From positions 186,001 to 250,000 of the forward strand of contig JANSYI010000003.1 of assembly GCA_024742475.1 (NCBI GenBank): a stretch of 64,000 nucleotides of DNA, given 5' to 3'. The DNA is from a bacterium. GTDB taxonomy: Bacteria; Myxococcota_A; Polyangia; Nannocystales; Nannocystaceae. Positions 14,275-23,503 of this stretch are shown one piece after another. The notes below the pieces were generated by a model, which was not told the DNA's origin, searched no databases, and saw only the letters and a program-made list of their open reading frames with translations. A program made the translations under genes and the position numbers. The number at the start of each line of letters is the position of its first letter. The first letter of the stretch is position 1.

Positions 14275-15995
14275 CCATGGCAACGCTCGACCGCATCATT
14301 CCGGCCGCCGCGTGGTTGCGTGCCTACGAGCGCGGCAACCTTCGCGCGGACCTGGTGGCAGGCCTGACGACGGCGGTCATGCTCATCCCGCAGGCGATGG
14401 CCTACGCCATGCTCGCGGGGCTGCCTCCCACCGTCGGACTCTATGCGTCCACGCTCCCGTTGGTCCTCTACGCGGTCTTTGGCAGCTCGCGTGAACTCGC
14501 CGTGGGCCCGGTGGCGATGGACTCGTTGCTCGTGGCGACGACGCTGGCTCCTATTGCAGCCGCGGGCAGTCCCGAGTACGTCGCGCTCGCCGGGCTTCTC
14601 GCGCTGATGGTGGGCGTGATCGCGGCCGGGCTCGGGCTCGCGCGGGCGGGCTTTCTCGTCAACTTTCTCTCTCGCCCGGTCGTCAGTGGGTTCACCTCGG
14701 CCGCCGCCTTGATCATCGGCCTCAGCCAGCTCGAGCACCTGCTCGGTGTCGAGCTGCCCCGCAGTTCGCAGGTCTTCGTCGTGCTTGCAGCGGCCGCGCG
14801 CGCGCTCGGAGAGGTTCACCTCCCCACCGTGCTGCTCGGGGCCTCGAGCATCGGCGCGCTCGTTGCGTTGAAGGCGTACGTACCCAAGCTCCCGCGGGGC
14901 TTGCTGGTCGTCGCCGCCGCGACGGTCTCGGTCTGGGTGATGAACCTGGGCGCGCGCGGGGTCGCGGTCGTCGGGGATGTGCCCGCGGGGTTGCCTGCTC
15001 TTTCGGCGCCCGCGCTCGATCTCGCGATGATTGCGGAGCTCGCACCCGCTGCGCTCGTCATCGCGCTGGTGGCCTTCATGGAGGCGGTCTCGGTCGCCAA
15101 GGCCTACGCCGCTCGGCGTGGCTACGCCATCTCCCCCAACCAAGAGCTCATCGGCATCGGTGTTGCGAACGTCGGGGCCGCCTGCGTGGGCGGCTACCCG
15201 GTCACCGGGGGCTTCTCGAGGACGGCGGTCAACGCCCAGGCCGGTGCTCGCACGCCGCTGGCCGGCCTCGTCACGGCGGGGGTCGTCGTCGCGGCCCTGC
15301 TGTTCCTCACCCCGGTGTTCACGCAGTTGCCCAAGGCGGTCCTCGCCGCCGTCATCATGACCGCGGTCTTTGGGCTCATCGACGTCGCGCACGTCCGTCA
15401 TCTGTGGCGCGTCGACCGGGCCGACCTCGCGCTGTTGGTGATCACCTTTGTCGCCACCTTGGGGCTGGGCATTCAGGTCGGCATCGGCGTCGGTGTCGTC
15501 GCCTCGCTGCTGTGGTTCGTGGTCCAGGCCACGCGACCGCACGCTGCCGTGCTCGGACGTCTGCGGGGGACCACCGCGTATCGCAACGTCGAGCGACACC
15601 CCAACGCCGAGCGCATCGAGGGCGTCTTGATCCTCCGCATCGACGCCAGCTTCTACTTCGGCAACGTCTCGTTCCTCGAGGACCTGGTCCGCGACACCAT
15701 GGCCGAGCAGGAGCCTCCCGTGCACACCGTCATCGTCGACGGCAGCAGCATCAACCGGCTCGACTCCTCCGCATCGGCGGCCGTAGGTGCCATGGCGAAG
15801 AGGCTCCGCGGGGCCGGGGTTGCGCTCATCCTCGCGGGCCTCAAGGGCCCGGTCATCGACGCGCTCGAACGCGGGGGCGTCTACGACGACGTCTGTGGGC
15901 GAGCCTCCTCGTTGACGGTGCATGATGCCGTTCGAAGCGTGCTCGGCACGCCGCCCCCCTCCGACCAGACGCTCCCTCTTCGCAACGCCAGCTGA
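14271..15995 (+). CDS. SulP family anion transporter with STAS domain
   Basis: A 574-residue SLC26/SulP transporter. The transmembrane part (about 20-430) carries the signature LIPQAMAYAMLAGLPPTVGLY near residues 35-55 and FMEAVSVAKAYAARRGY plus GGYPVTGGFSRTAVN later. A cytosolic STAS domain (about 450-560) contains VIVDGSSINRLDSSAS. SulP proteins move sulfate, bicarbonate or other anions across the inner membrane. It overlaps the upstream half-channel gene (ATGA) and is followed 23 bases later by a persulfide dioxygenase, so sulfate or another sulfur oxyanion is the most likely cargo here. Confidence 0.92.
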   Translation: MTMATLDRIIPAAAWLRAYERGNLRADLVAGLTTAVMLIPQAMAYAMLAGLPPTVGLYASTLPLVLYAVFGSSRELAVGPVAMDSLLVATTLAPIAAAGSPEYVALAGLLALMVGVIAAGLGLARAGFLVNFLSRPVVSGFTSAAALIIGLSQLEHLLGVELPRSSQVFVVLAAAARALGEVHLPTVLLGASSIGALVALKAYVPKLPRGLLVVAAATVSVWVMNLGARGVAVVGDVPAGLPALSAPALDLAMIAELAPAALVIALVAFMEAVSVAKAYAARRGYAISPNQELIGIGVANVGAACVGGYPVTGGFSRTAVNAQAGARTPLAGLVTAGVVVAALLFLTPVFTQLPKAVLAAVIMTAVFGLIDVAHVRHLWRVDRADLALLVITFVATLGLGIQVGIGVGVVASLLWFVVQATRPHAAVLGRLRGTTAYRNVERHPNAERIEGVLILRIDASFYFGNVSFLEDLVRDTMAEQEPPVHTVIVDGSSINRLDSSASAAVGAMAKRLRGAGVALILAGLKGPVIDALERGGVYDDVCGRASSLTVHDAVRSVLGTPPPSDQTLPLRNAS

Positions 15996-16018
15996 TCCAC
16001 CCAAGGAAGACCCGACCC

Positions 16019-17053
16019 ATGCTGTTTCGACAACTGTTCGACGAGGACACCGCAACCTACACCTATCTGCTGGCCGACGAAGACACCCGCGAGGCGGTGC
16101 TGATCGACCCCGTCCGCGAGCAGCTCACACGCGACATGGAACTCCTCGACGCGCTCGAGCTGCGGCTGGTCTGGGTGCTGGAAACCCACGTGCACGCAGA
16201 CCACGTCACCTCCGCGGGCACGCTGCGTGAGCGCTTGGGCGCCAAGACGCTGCTCTCGAAGCACGCCGGCGTCGACTGTGCCGATCTTGCGGCCTCTGAC
16301 GGGGAGAGCGTCCGTTTCGGGCGCCACGAGATCGAAGTGCGCCTGACCCCTGGACACACCTCGGGGGACGCGACGTTCGTGCTGCACGCCGAGGGGATGG
16401 CCTTCACCGGGGACACCCTGCTGATCGGAGGCTGCGGGCGGACGGACTTTCAGCAGGGCGACCCGCGGGCGCTGTACGACTCGGTGCACCGCCAGATCTT
16501 CTCGCTGCCCGAGACGACGCGGCTGTATCCGGCACACGACTACCGGGGGCGCACGAGCACCACCGTCGGCGAGGAGAAGCAGAACAACCCGCGGCTGGGC
16601 GGCGGCAAGACCCGCGAGGAGTTCGTCGAGATCATGGGCGCGCTCGACCTGCCGTACCCCAAGAAGATCGACGAGGCGCTGCCGGCGAACAGCAACTGCG
16701 GCGTGGCCCCGTGGGCGCCGGTCTCCGCGAGCGAGGCGGGTGTTCCCGAGGTGAGCGCACGGTGGGTCCACGACGAGGCGAGGCAGGCTGGAGCGAAGCT
16801 CATCGACGTTCGGCAGCCGGACGAGTGGGAGGCGCACGGACGAGCGCCCGGCGCCCAGCTCGTGCCTCTCGCAAGCCTCGTGGAAGTCTCGAAGGCGTGG
16901 GACCCGGCAGAGCGCGTGGTGCTCGTGTGCCGCTCGGGCGGCCGCTCGGGCACCGGCGCCTCGGCGCTGCGGGCCGAGGGCTTCACCAATGTCGTCTCGA
17001 TGCGCGGGGGCATGCTGGCCTGGGTCGAGGCCGGCTACCCGGTCGAGGGCTAG
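16019..17053 (+). CDS. Persulfide dioxygenase-rhodanese fusion (ETHE1/Blh-like)
   Basis: A 344-residue cytosolic protein. Residues 1-240 are a metallo-beta-lactamase fold of the ETHE1/Blh type: THVHADHVTSAG (the HxHxDH metal site), the GHTSGDATFV loop, FTGDTLLIGGCGRTDFQQG and YPAHDYRG, with the mononuclear iron ligands. Residues 255-340 form a rhodanese domain with the catalytic Cys in VLVCRSGGRS. Family chemistry oxidises glutathione persulfide to sulfite, and the rhodanese moves sulfane sulfur. An AGGAAGA-like SD lies upstream of ATG 16019. The stop is shared in a CTAG with the convergent TolC gene. It completes a sulfide/persulfide handling module. Confidence 0.92.
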   Translation: MLFRQLFDEDTATYTYLLADEDTREAVLIDPVREQLTRDMELLDALELRLVWVLETHVHADHVTSAGTLRERLGAKTLLSKHAGVDCADLAASDGESVRFGRHEIEVRLTPGHTSGDATFVLHAEGMAFTGDTLLIGGCGRTDFQQGDPRALYDSVHRQIFSLPETTRLYPAHDYRGRTSTTVGEEKQNNPRLGGGKTREEFVEIMGALDLPYPKKIDEALPANSNCGVAPWAPVSASEAGVPEVSARWVHDEARQAGAKLIDVRQPDEWEAHGRAPGAQLVPLASLVEVSKAWDPAERVVLVCRSGGRSGTGASALRAEGFTNVVSMRGGMLAWVEAGYPVEG

Positions 17054-18618
17054 GGCGCGGCCGTTTCGCCCATGGCCAGCTGCAGGGCGGCGCGGGCGAG
17101 GAGGCGGTCGAACTCCGCGTCCACCCGCTGCAGTCGCGCTGCGACGTAGGTGGACTGGGCGTCGGTGAGCTCGACCAGGCGGGCGAGCCCCTCGCTGTAG
17201 CGGGCCGAGAGCGTGGTCAGAGCGATCTCGGCCGCCTCGACGCCGGCCTGGGCCGCCACGGATGCCTTGTCGGCGGCGCGCGCTGCCGCGAGGGCCTGCC
17301 GCACCTCGACGATCACGGCCTGGCTGACCTCGTCCTGCGCGTCGGCCACCGAGGCCATGCGCGCTTCGACCTCCTGCTTTTGCTTGCGGACGCGGAACCC
17401 TTGGAAGATCGGGATGCTCATCACGACCCCGACTCCGACGTTGAAGTCTTGAAACGAGCCCTCGTTCGCGGGGCGCGGCATGATCTGGCCGCGCGAGTGC
17501 ACACCCGCCATCGCGTCGAAGCGCGGGCGCTGCTGGCCCTTGACCGCGAGCATCGTCGCGTCGAGCCCTGCGCGCCGGGCCTGGAGCACGGCGAGCTCGG
17601 GCCGCTGAGACAAGGCGGCGGCGCTGGCGTCCTTTTCGGTGGGCAGCGGTGAGACCTCGCCGGTGAACTTCGCCGGCTCGTAGTGGCCCTGCGCGTCGCC
17701 GATCGTCCCCGCGAATCGGGCCCGCGCCGCTTCGAGGGCGCCGCGAGCCCGCAGCAACCGGACCTCGGCCGTCGCGATGTTGGCCCGGGCGCGCGAGCTC
17801 TCGCTGACGGGCTTGAGCCCTGCGCCCTGGCTGGCCTTGGCGAGCTCGAAGATGCTCTGGGTGGTCGCGTAGACCTCCTCTGCGACTTCGACGGTCATCC
17901 GGGCCGCCTGCACGTCGTAGTAGGCCTGCGTGACCTCGAACTCCACTTGCTGCTCGGCGGCAATCCGCGCGCTCTCGGCGGCCAGCACTTCGGCCTTGCG
18001 CTGCGCGACGGCCCCCTTGGTGCGGCCAAAGTCGTAGATCCGCTGCTGTAGCGCGACCCCGACCAAGAAGTTGTTGAACGAATCCCAGCCGCGGACGCCT
18101 GCGCGGCGAGACCCGCCGACGCGGGAGAGGCCCCGCACCGAGTGGAACGAGACGGTGTTGCCGTTCTCGGTGGCGCGCACGTACTGCACCGATCCATCGA
18201 TCTGCGGGTAGTAGTCGGCCCTGGCTTGGTCGACCGTGGTGCGCAGCGCGTCGACGTCGTGCCCGACCGCCCGAAGGCGGGGCCGATTGACCTTTGCGAA
18301 CTCGACCGCCTCCTGAAGGCTGAGCACCTTGGCGGGCGAGGCTGCATCATCGTCCTCGCCCGGGGGTGGGGTCGCGCTGGCGGGCGGAGGCAGCACATCG
18401 GCCGCACCGCTCGGAGGCGGCTTGGGCTCCTCGTGCGGAGGCGTCGCGAGGCCCTCGAGAGGATCACCGCCGTCGTCGACGTCCGGAGACGTCTGCTCGG
18501 GCGGAGGCGTCTGCTCGGGCGGAGGCGTCGTGTCTTCGGACCCGGGTGCGCCCTGCGGCGACGCGGGTGGTGCGAGGAGCGAGAGGGAGTACGCGAGGAG
18601 CAGGCTTTTGGCGAGCAT
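17050..18618 (-). CDS. TolC-family outer-membrane efflux protein
   Basis: A 522-residue outer-membrane channel. A signal peptide (about 1-20) is followed by an unusual 75-residue Pro/Glu/Asp-rich segment that includes a PPPEQT duplication (18-bp DNA repeat at 18491-18526). The TolC body starts near KVLSLQEAVEFA with two long alpha-helical repeats, and a typical GVVMSIPIFQGF strand region follows at about residue 400. It lies 27 bases downstream of the RND pump and completes a three-part efflux system. The proline-rich insert at the N terminus is not a usual part of the family; it may cross the periplasm or bind peptidoglycan. Confidence 0.9.
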   Translation of the reverse strand: MLAKSLLLAYSLSLLAPPASPQGAPGSEDTTPPPEQTPPPEQTSPDVDDGGDPLEGLATPPHEEPKPPPSGAADVLPPPASATPPPGEDDDAASPAKVLSLQEAVEFAKVNRPRLRAVGHDVDALRTTVDQARADYYPQIDGSVQYVRATENGNTVSFHSVRGLSRVGGSRRAGVRGWDSFNNFLVGVALQQRIYDFGRTKGAVAQRKAEVLAAESARIAAEQQVEFEVTQAYYDVQAARMTVEVAEEVYATTQSIFELAKASQGAGLKPVSESSRARANIATAEVRLLRARGALEAARARFAGTIGDAQGHYEPAKFTGEVSPLPTEKDASAAALSQRPELAVLQARRAGLDATMLAVKGQQRPRFDAMAGVHSRGQIMPRPANEGSFQDFNVGVGVVMSIPIFQGFRVRKQKQEVEARMASVADAQDEVSQAVIVEVRQALAAARAADKASVAAQAGVEAAEIALTTLSARYSEGLARLVELTDAQSTYVAARLQRVDAEFDRLLARAALQLAMGETAAP

Positions 18619-18645
18619 GGCGGAGCGTGGAGCGGACGGGACGCG

Positions 18646-21600
18646 TCATGCCGCGTCGATGATCGCGTCTTCACGGTTGCGGGTCTCGGCATCGGTGGGG
18701 AAGCGAGACTCGACGAGCGCGTACAAGACCGGGACGACGTACAGCGTGAGGGCGGTCGAGGCGATGAGCCCCCCCATCACGGCGCGCGCGAGCGGTGCAT
18801 ACAGCTCGCCACCGGGCCCACCGATCGACATGGGGATCAGGCCCACGATCAGCGAGAGCGACGTCATGAGGATCGGGCGGAACCGGACGCGCGCGGCCGC
18901 GAACGCGGCGGCTTCGGCCGTGTCCCCCTCCTGCCGCTTGCTGTTGGCGTAGTCGACCAGGAGGATGCCGTTGCCCACGACGATGCCGACCATCATGATG
19001 ATGCCCATCATCGAGGTCGCCGAGAAGGTCGTGTTGGTCACCCACATCGCCCCGAACACCCCGACGAGGCCCAGGGGCACCGTGAACATGACGATGAGCG
19101 GGTGGAGCAGCGAGCGGAACTGCACCGCCATGACGATGTAGATGATGAACATCGACACGCCCAGCGCCGCGACGAGGCTCCGGTTGGTCTCCTCTTGGTC
19201 CTTGGCTTGGCCGACGAGCGCGACCTCGAAGCCGGGGGGGCGCTCGAGGTCTTCGATGCCTGCGTTGATCGCGTCGGCGACCGCGGAGACGCTCGCGCCC
19301 GGGGCGACATTGGCCGTCACCTCGGCGACGCGCTCGATGTCCCGCCGCTCGATGAGCAGGGGTCCCGAGCCGCGCTTCATCTCGGCGAACGACTTGAGCA
19401 TCACCGGCTTGCCGTCGTTTTGCAGGGTGATCTGCTCGAGGTCGCCGATGTCGTCGCGGTGTGGCTCGGCGAGGCGCGTAATGATGTCGAAGGGGAAGCC
19501 GGTCTCGGGATCGATCATGAACGGCGCCTTGGACATGTTGCCGAACACGCTGCCGAGCAGCACTCGCGCGACGTCCTCCTGCTCCACGCCGAAGCGGGCC
19601 GCGCGCTGACGGTCGACGTTGATCTGGAGGTTGGGGTAGTCGTCCTGGCGCACCGTCTTGACGTCGGTCAGGCCTGGAATCTCCTGCATCATGTGCTCGA
19701 TGCGGCTGGCCAGCTCCGACCCTTGGGCGAGGTCGTAGCCTCGCACCTCCACGACGATCGGCGCCTTGTATCCGAAGTTGATGATCTGCTTGATCGTGCC
19801 CCGCGGCACGAACACCACCGAGATGCCCGGAAACTCGGTCGCCGCCCGCTCGCGTAGCTGCGTGATGTAGTGCTCCATGTCGTGCTCCCGCTCGCCTGGA
19901 GGGGTGAGCTCGACACGAAGGGTGACCTCGTGCGGTCCGCCGTTGGCGGCCAGCATTGCGCGCAGACCCTGCTTGGCGGCTCCGATCGAGGTGTTGGTGC
20001 CCACCAGCACGTCTGGCGGGACCACCTCCTCGACGAGCCCCTGCACGCGCTTGGCGAGCGCTTCGGACTCCTCGACGCGAGTACCGATCGGTCCGCGAAC
20101 CTTCACGCGAAACTCGCCCTCGTCGATCGGTGGAAAGAAGTCCGAGCCGAGGTCGGCGGCGAGCGCCAAGGAGCCGGCGAACGCGAGCGTGATGAGCCCG
20201 AGGAAGGCGCCCTTGCGGCGCATCACGGCGTTGACGGTGCGCTCGAAGACGCGCTCGTTGGCCTGCTGGATGCGCTCGAACGCTCCGAGGATGCCGGTGG
20301 TCGGAACGTTGGCTTCGCCCGAGGCCACCTCTTCTTCGGTGGGCTCGCGGCCAAACTTGCGCATCAAGACCGGGATGACGGTCAGCGAGACGAAGTACGA
20401 CGCGAACATCGAGACGCTGATCACCAAGCCCATGGGGCTGAAGAGGTACTTCGAGATACCCGTGAGGAAGAAGACGGGCAGGAAGACGATGACGGTCGTC
20501 AGGGTGCCGGCCAAGACGGGCGCCGCGACCTCGCGTGAGCCGTCGAGCGCGGCGACCAGCGGGGTCTTGCCCATCCTCTGGTGCCGGTCGATGGCCTCGA
20601 GGACGATGATTGCGTTGTCGACGAGGCGCCCGATCGCCAGCGCGAGTCCGCCGAGCGTGAAGACGTTGAGCGTCTCGCCGGTCAGGTACAGCACTGCCAA
20701 GGTGGCCATGAACGACAGCGGCAGCGAGAGGCCGACGATGATGGTGCTGGAGAAGCTGGCCAGGAAGAGCAGCAGCGTCAGCATCACGATGCTCGCACCG
20801 AGCATCGCGTCGACCTGCAGTGACTTGATCGCGTTTTCGATGTAGGTCGACTGCTCGAAGGTGGTGTCGAGCTCGACGCCGGGGGGGACGTTGTTGAGCG
20901 TGGGCAGGGCGGCTCGTAGCGCCGCCACCGTCTCGATGGTGTTGGCGCCGGGCTGCTTGTAGACCTTCATGTAGACGGCACGTTCGCCGTCGACGTGGAC
21001 CACCTGGCTCTGCTGCCTATGGGAGTCGGTGACCGTGCCGAGGTCGCGGATGCGCACCGGGACCTGCTCGCCGTTGGCCGAGTCGATCGACTTGACCACG
21101 ACCTCCTCGAGCTCTGCCTGGGTGTTCATCTGGGAGTTCGAGAACACGTCGTACTCCATCCGCCCGGCCCGGAGCGTTCCCGAGGGCACCAGCACGTTGC
21201 TCTGCCGCACGGCCGTCTCCACGTCGAGCAGCGACAGGCCTGTCTTTCGCAACTCGTCGGGGTCGAGGTCGATGTTCATCTGCCGGCGCCGACCGCCCGA
21301 GACGGTGGCCGCCGCGACGCCCTCGACCGCCGAAAGCTGCGGCGCGAGCACGTTGTTGGCGAGCTCGAACAGCTCCCGCTCGTCGAGCCCGCCGCCCTTG
21401 ACCGTCACGAAGCTGATCGGCAGGGAGGACAGGTCGAACTTCGAGATCATCGGCGCGCGCGCGTGTTCGGGCAGCTCGTCGCTGATCGCCTGGACCTGCT
21501 GCTGCACGTCGAGCAGCGCCGCGTCGATGTCGCTGCCCCACTGGAACCACGCGTAGACCACCGAGAGGCCCTGGCGGGTCGAGGACGTGACCGTGGCGAT

Positions 21601-21822
21601 GTTCCACGCCTGGGCGACCGCGCGCTCGACTGGAAAGGTGACGCTCTGTTCGACCGTCTCCGGCGGCGCGCCCCGAAAGCTGGTACCGACGATGATCACC
21701 GGAACCGACAGCTTGGGAAAGAGGTCGACGGGAAGGCGTCGGGCGCCGATGCCCCCGAGCAAGAGCAACGCGATCGAGAGCATGAGAACCGCGACCGGGT
21801 TGCGTAGCGCTGCTTTGACCAT
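18646..21822 (-). CDS. RND efflux pump, inner-membrane transporter
   Basis: A 1058-residue AcrB-like pump with 12 expected membrane spans and two large periplasmic domains; length and layout are typical. LPVDLFPKLSVP near residue 30 is a family landmark. The proton-relay positions differ from AcrB: the TM4 Asp pair is D402-N403 (AIGRLVDNAII) and the TM10 lysine (K940 in AcrB) is G950 (VVGNGILLVDYAN). Many distant RND families show such changes, so this probably means a different coupling network rather than a dead pump. It is between its membrane-fusion protein and TolC genes. Substrate unknown. Confidence 0.93.
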   Translation of the reverse strand: MVKAALRNPVAVLMLSIALLLLGGIGARRLPVDLFPKLSVPVIIVGTSFRGAPPETVEQSVTFPVERAVAQAWNIATVTSSTRQGLSVVYAWFQWGSDIDAALLDVQQQVQAISDELPEHARAPMISKFDLSSLPISFVTVKGGGLDERELFELANNVLAPQLSAVEGVAAATVSGGRRRQMNIDLDPDELRKTGLSLLDVETAVRQSNVLVPSGTLRAGRMEYDVFSNSQMNTQAELEEVVVKSIDSANGEQVPVRIRDLGTVTDSHRQQSQVVHVDGERAVYMKVYKQPGANTIETVAALRAALPTLNNVPPGVELDTTFEQSTYIENAIKSLQVDAMLGASIVMLTLLLFLASFSSTIIVGLSLPLSFMATLAVLYLTGETLNVFTLGGLALAIGRLVDNAIIVLEAIDRHQRMGKTPLVAALDGSREVAAPVLAGTLTTVIVFLPVFFLTGISKYLFSPMGLVISVSMFASYFVSLTVIPVLMRKFGREPTEEEVASGEANVPTTGILGAFERIQQANERVFERTVNAVMRRKGAFLGLITLAFAGSLALAADLGSDFFPPIDEGEFRVKVRGPIGTRVEESEALAKRVQGLVEEVVPPDVLVGTNTSIGAAKQGLRAMLAANGGPHEVTLRVELTPPGEREHDMEHYITQLRERAATEFPGISVVFVPRGTIKQIINFGYKAPIVVEVRGYDLAQGSELASRIEHMMQEIPGLTDVKTVRQDDYPNLQINVDRQRAARFGVEQEDVARVLLGSVFGNMSKAPFMIDPETGFPFDIITRLAEPHRDDIGDLEQITLQNDGKPVMLKSFAEMKRGSGPLLIERRDIERVAEVTANVAPGASVSAVADAINAGIEDLERPPGFEVALVGQAKDQEETNRSLVAALGVSMFIIYIVMAVQFRSLLHPLIVMFTVPLGLVGVFGAMWVTNTTFSATSMMGIIMMVGIVVGNGILLVDYANSKRQEGDTAEAAAFAAARVRFRPILMTSLSLIVGLIPMSIGGPGGELYAPLARAVMGGLIASTALTLYVVPVLYALVESRFPTDAETRNREDAIIDAA

Positions 21823-21840
21823 GGGATGTCTCGTCCGGGC

Positions 21841-23373
21841 CTAGGGTTGCGGACTCGGCGCGCTGGATGAAGGCGATGTCGCGCTCGCGCCCGATTTGGC
21901 TTCTTCGGGGGTGCTGGGCTCGGGCTTCGCTGGCGGCGTCGAATCGGCCTTGGAGCGGCCCTTCTGCGTAGTTGCCGCTGCGTCGCGGGCTCGCCTTCGC
22001 CGCTTGCTCTTCGCCGGTCGGGCTCCCTTGGCCTTGGGCGCTGGGGGCGAGGCAGAGGTCTCCTCGCCGGTGTCATCACCATCGTCGCTGACGGAGGGCA
22101 GATCCCCGCCGTCGGTGTCGGCCTCGCCGGCGCGCTTCTTCCCGCGGCGCTTCTTCGACTTGTTGGCGCGCGCCTGTGCCTGGGTCTGCGCCTCGGCGGC
22201 GTCTGCCGCAGCCTGCTCCTCCTGGCCGGGGGGCTGCTTGTCCATGTCGACCGCGCCGTCTTCGGTGGGCGCGGCAAACGCCGGCGGTGTCTCAGAGATC
22301 TTCACCTCGGTCCCGTCGTCGACGAGCTCCCGACCCGTGTAGATGACGTTGTCGGTGGGAGAGATCCCCGAGGTGACCTCGACCCAGTCGCCCAAGTCGA
22401 CGCCGAGTTCGACTTCGACCCGCTTCGCTCGCGGCACGCCCTGCTCGTCCTCGGCGACGACATAGACGTAGGCCGTCTCCTCGAGCTTGAGCACGGAGGT
22501 GAAGGGCACGAGCATCGAGTCTTCGTTGGTGTCGATGACGATCGAGGCCCGACCGGTCATGCCCGGCAGCATCACTTCCGTGCTCTTGGGGATCGACATC
22601 TCGATGCGCAGCGTCCGGGTGGCGGGGTCGAGCGCGCGACCGACCCGGGCCACCGTCGCGGGGAATGGGCTGTCGGGGAAGGCATGCAGGACGACCTCGG
22701 CGACCGCGTCTCGCCCCACCTTTGGCGCATCCTCCTCGATGATCGAGGCGACGACTCTGACGTCTCGCGACTTCACGATCTTGACGACCGGCTGCCCCCC
22801 CGGGCTCACCATCGCGCCGGGATCGAGGAAGCGGTCGGTCACGAACCCGCTGAACGGCGCGGTCATCGAGCAGTAGCCTTGGCGCTGGCCCGCCTCGGAC
22901 AGCTTCGCGCGGGCGTCGGCGAGCTCGGCTTCGGCGACGCGGGCGTCGGCCTCTGCTCGGTCGATTTCGGCGGGCGCGACCAAGCCCTCGCCCATCTTCT
23001 CGAGCCGTTCGAGCTGGCTGCGCGACTCGTCGACCTGCGCCTTGCGCTTGGCGATCATCGTCTCGGCTTGGGTGCGCTTGGCGGAGTATTCGCGGCAGTC
23101 GACCAGGGCGATGAGCTGCCCGGCCTTGACCTTGTCACCGACGTCGACGAGCACGCGCCGGAGGAACCCGCTGATCGCCACGGGGGTAATCGAGACGGCC
23201 TCGTCTGCCTGCAACTCGACCGGATAGTCGAGCTTGACCTCGACGTCTTGGACGAGTGGCGGCGCGGACTCGACGACGATCTGACGAGCCACGGGGGCGG
23301 ACTCTTCCGTGCAGCCGGTGAGGACCACGGCTGCGAGGCATGAGCGGAGCAAGATTCGTCGGAGGCTGGTCAC
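21841..23373 (-). CDS. RND membrane-fusion lipoprotein with long basic/disordered tail
   Basis: A 510-residue periplasmic adaptor. GTG at 23373 begins a lipoprotein signal (lipobox VVLTGC). Residues 40-375 are a standard HlyD/AcrA-type adaptor: lipoyl-like half motifs (VGDKVKAGQLIALVD and TAPFSGFVTDRFLDPGAMV), an alpha-hairpin and beta-barrel regions. After about residue 385 the protein has a 120-residue tail rich in Lys, Arg, Ala, Pro and Ser (KSKKRRGKKR, KSKRRRRARD). That tail is not part of the family and may bind cell-wall polymers, lipopolysaccharide or nucleic acid. It is the first gene of the operon adaptor-pump-TolC. Confidence 0.9.
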   Translation of the reverse strand: MTSLRRILLRSCLAAVVLTGCTEESAPVARQIVVESAPPLVQDVEVKLDYPVELQADEAVSITPVAISGFLRRVLVDVGDKVKAGQLIALVDCREYSAKRTQAETMIAKRKAQVDESRSQLERLEKMGEGLVAPAEIDRAEADARVAEAELADARAKLSEAGQRQGYCSMTAPFSGFVTDRFLDPGAMVSPGGQPVVKIVKSRDVRVVASIIEEDAPKVGRDAVAEVVLHAFPDSPFPATVARVGRALDPATRTLRIEMSIPKSTEVMLPGMTGRASIVIDTNEDSMLVPFTSVLKLEETAYVYVVAEDEQGVPRAKRVEVELGVDLGDWVEVTSGISPTDNVIYTGRELVDDGTEVKISETPPAFAAPTEDGAVDMDKQPPGQEEQAAADAAEAQTQAQARANKSKKRRGKKRAGEADTDGGDLPSVSDDGDDTGEETSASPPAPKAKGARPAKSKRRRRARDAAATTQKGRSKADSTPPAKPEPSTPEEAKSGASATSPSSSAPSPQP

Positions 23374-23503
23374 TTGGGTTGCCGGCGATCGTACGCGTCC
23401 CCCTTGGGGGTGTCGATGTCGTGTTCGTCGCAGGGAGATCGCATGGAGGGGAAGCGGCCTTACCGTTCGTGCACGCTCGACATGTTTTTGTTGACGGACG
23501 GGT

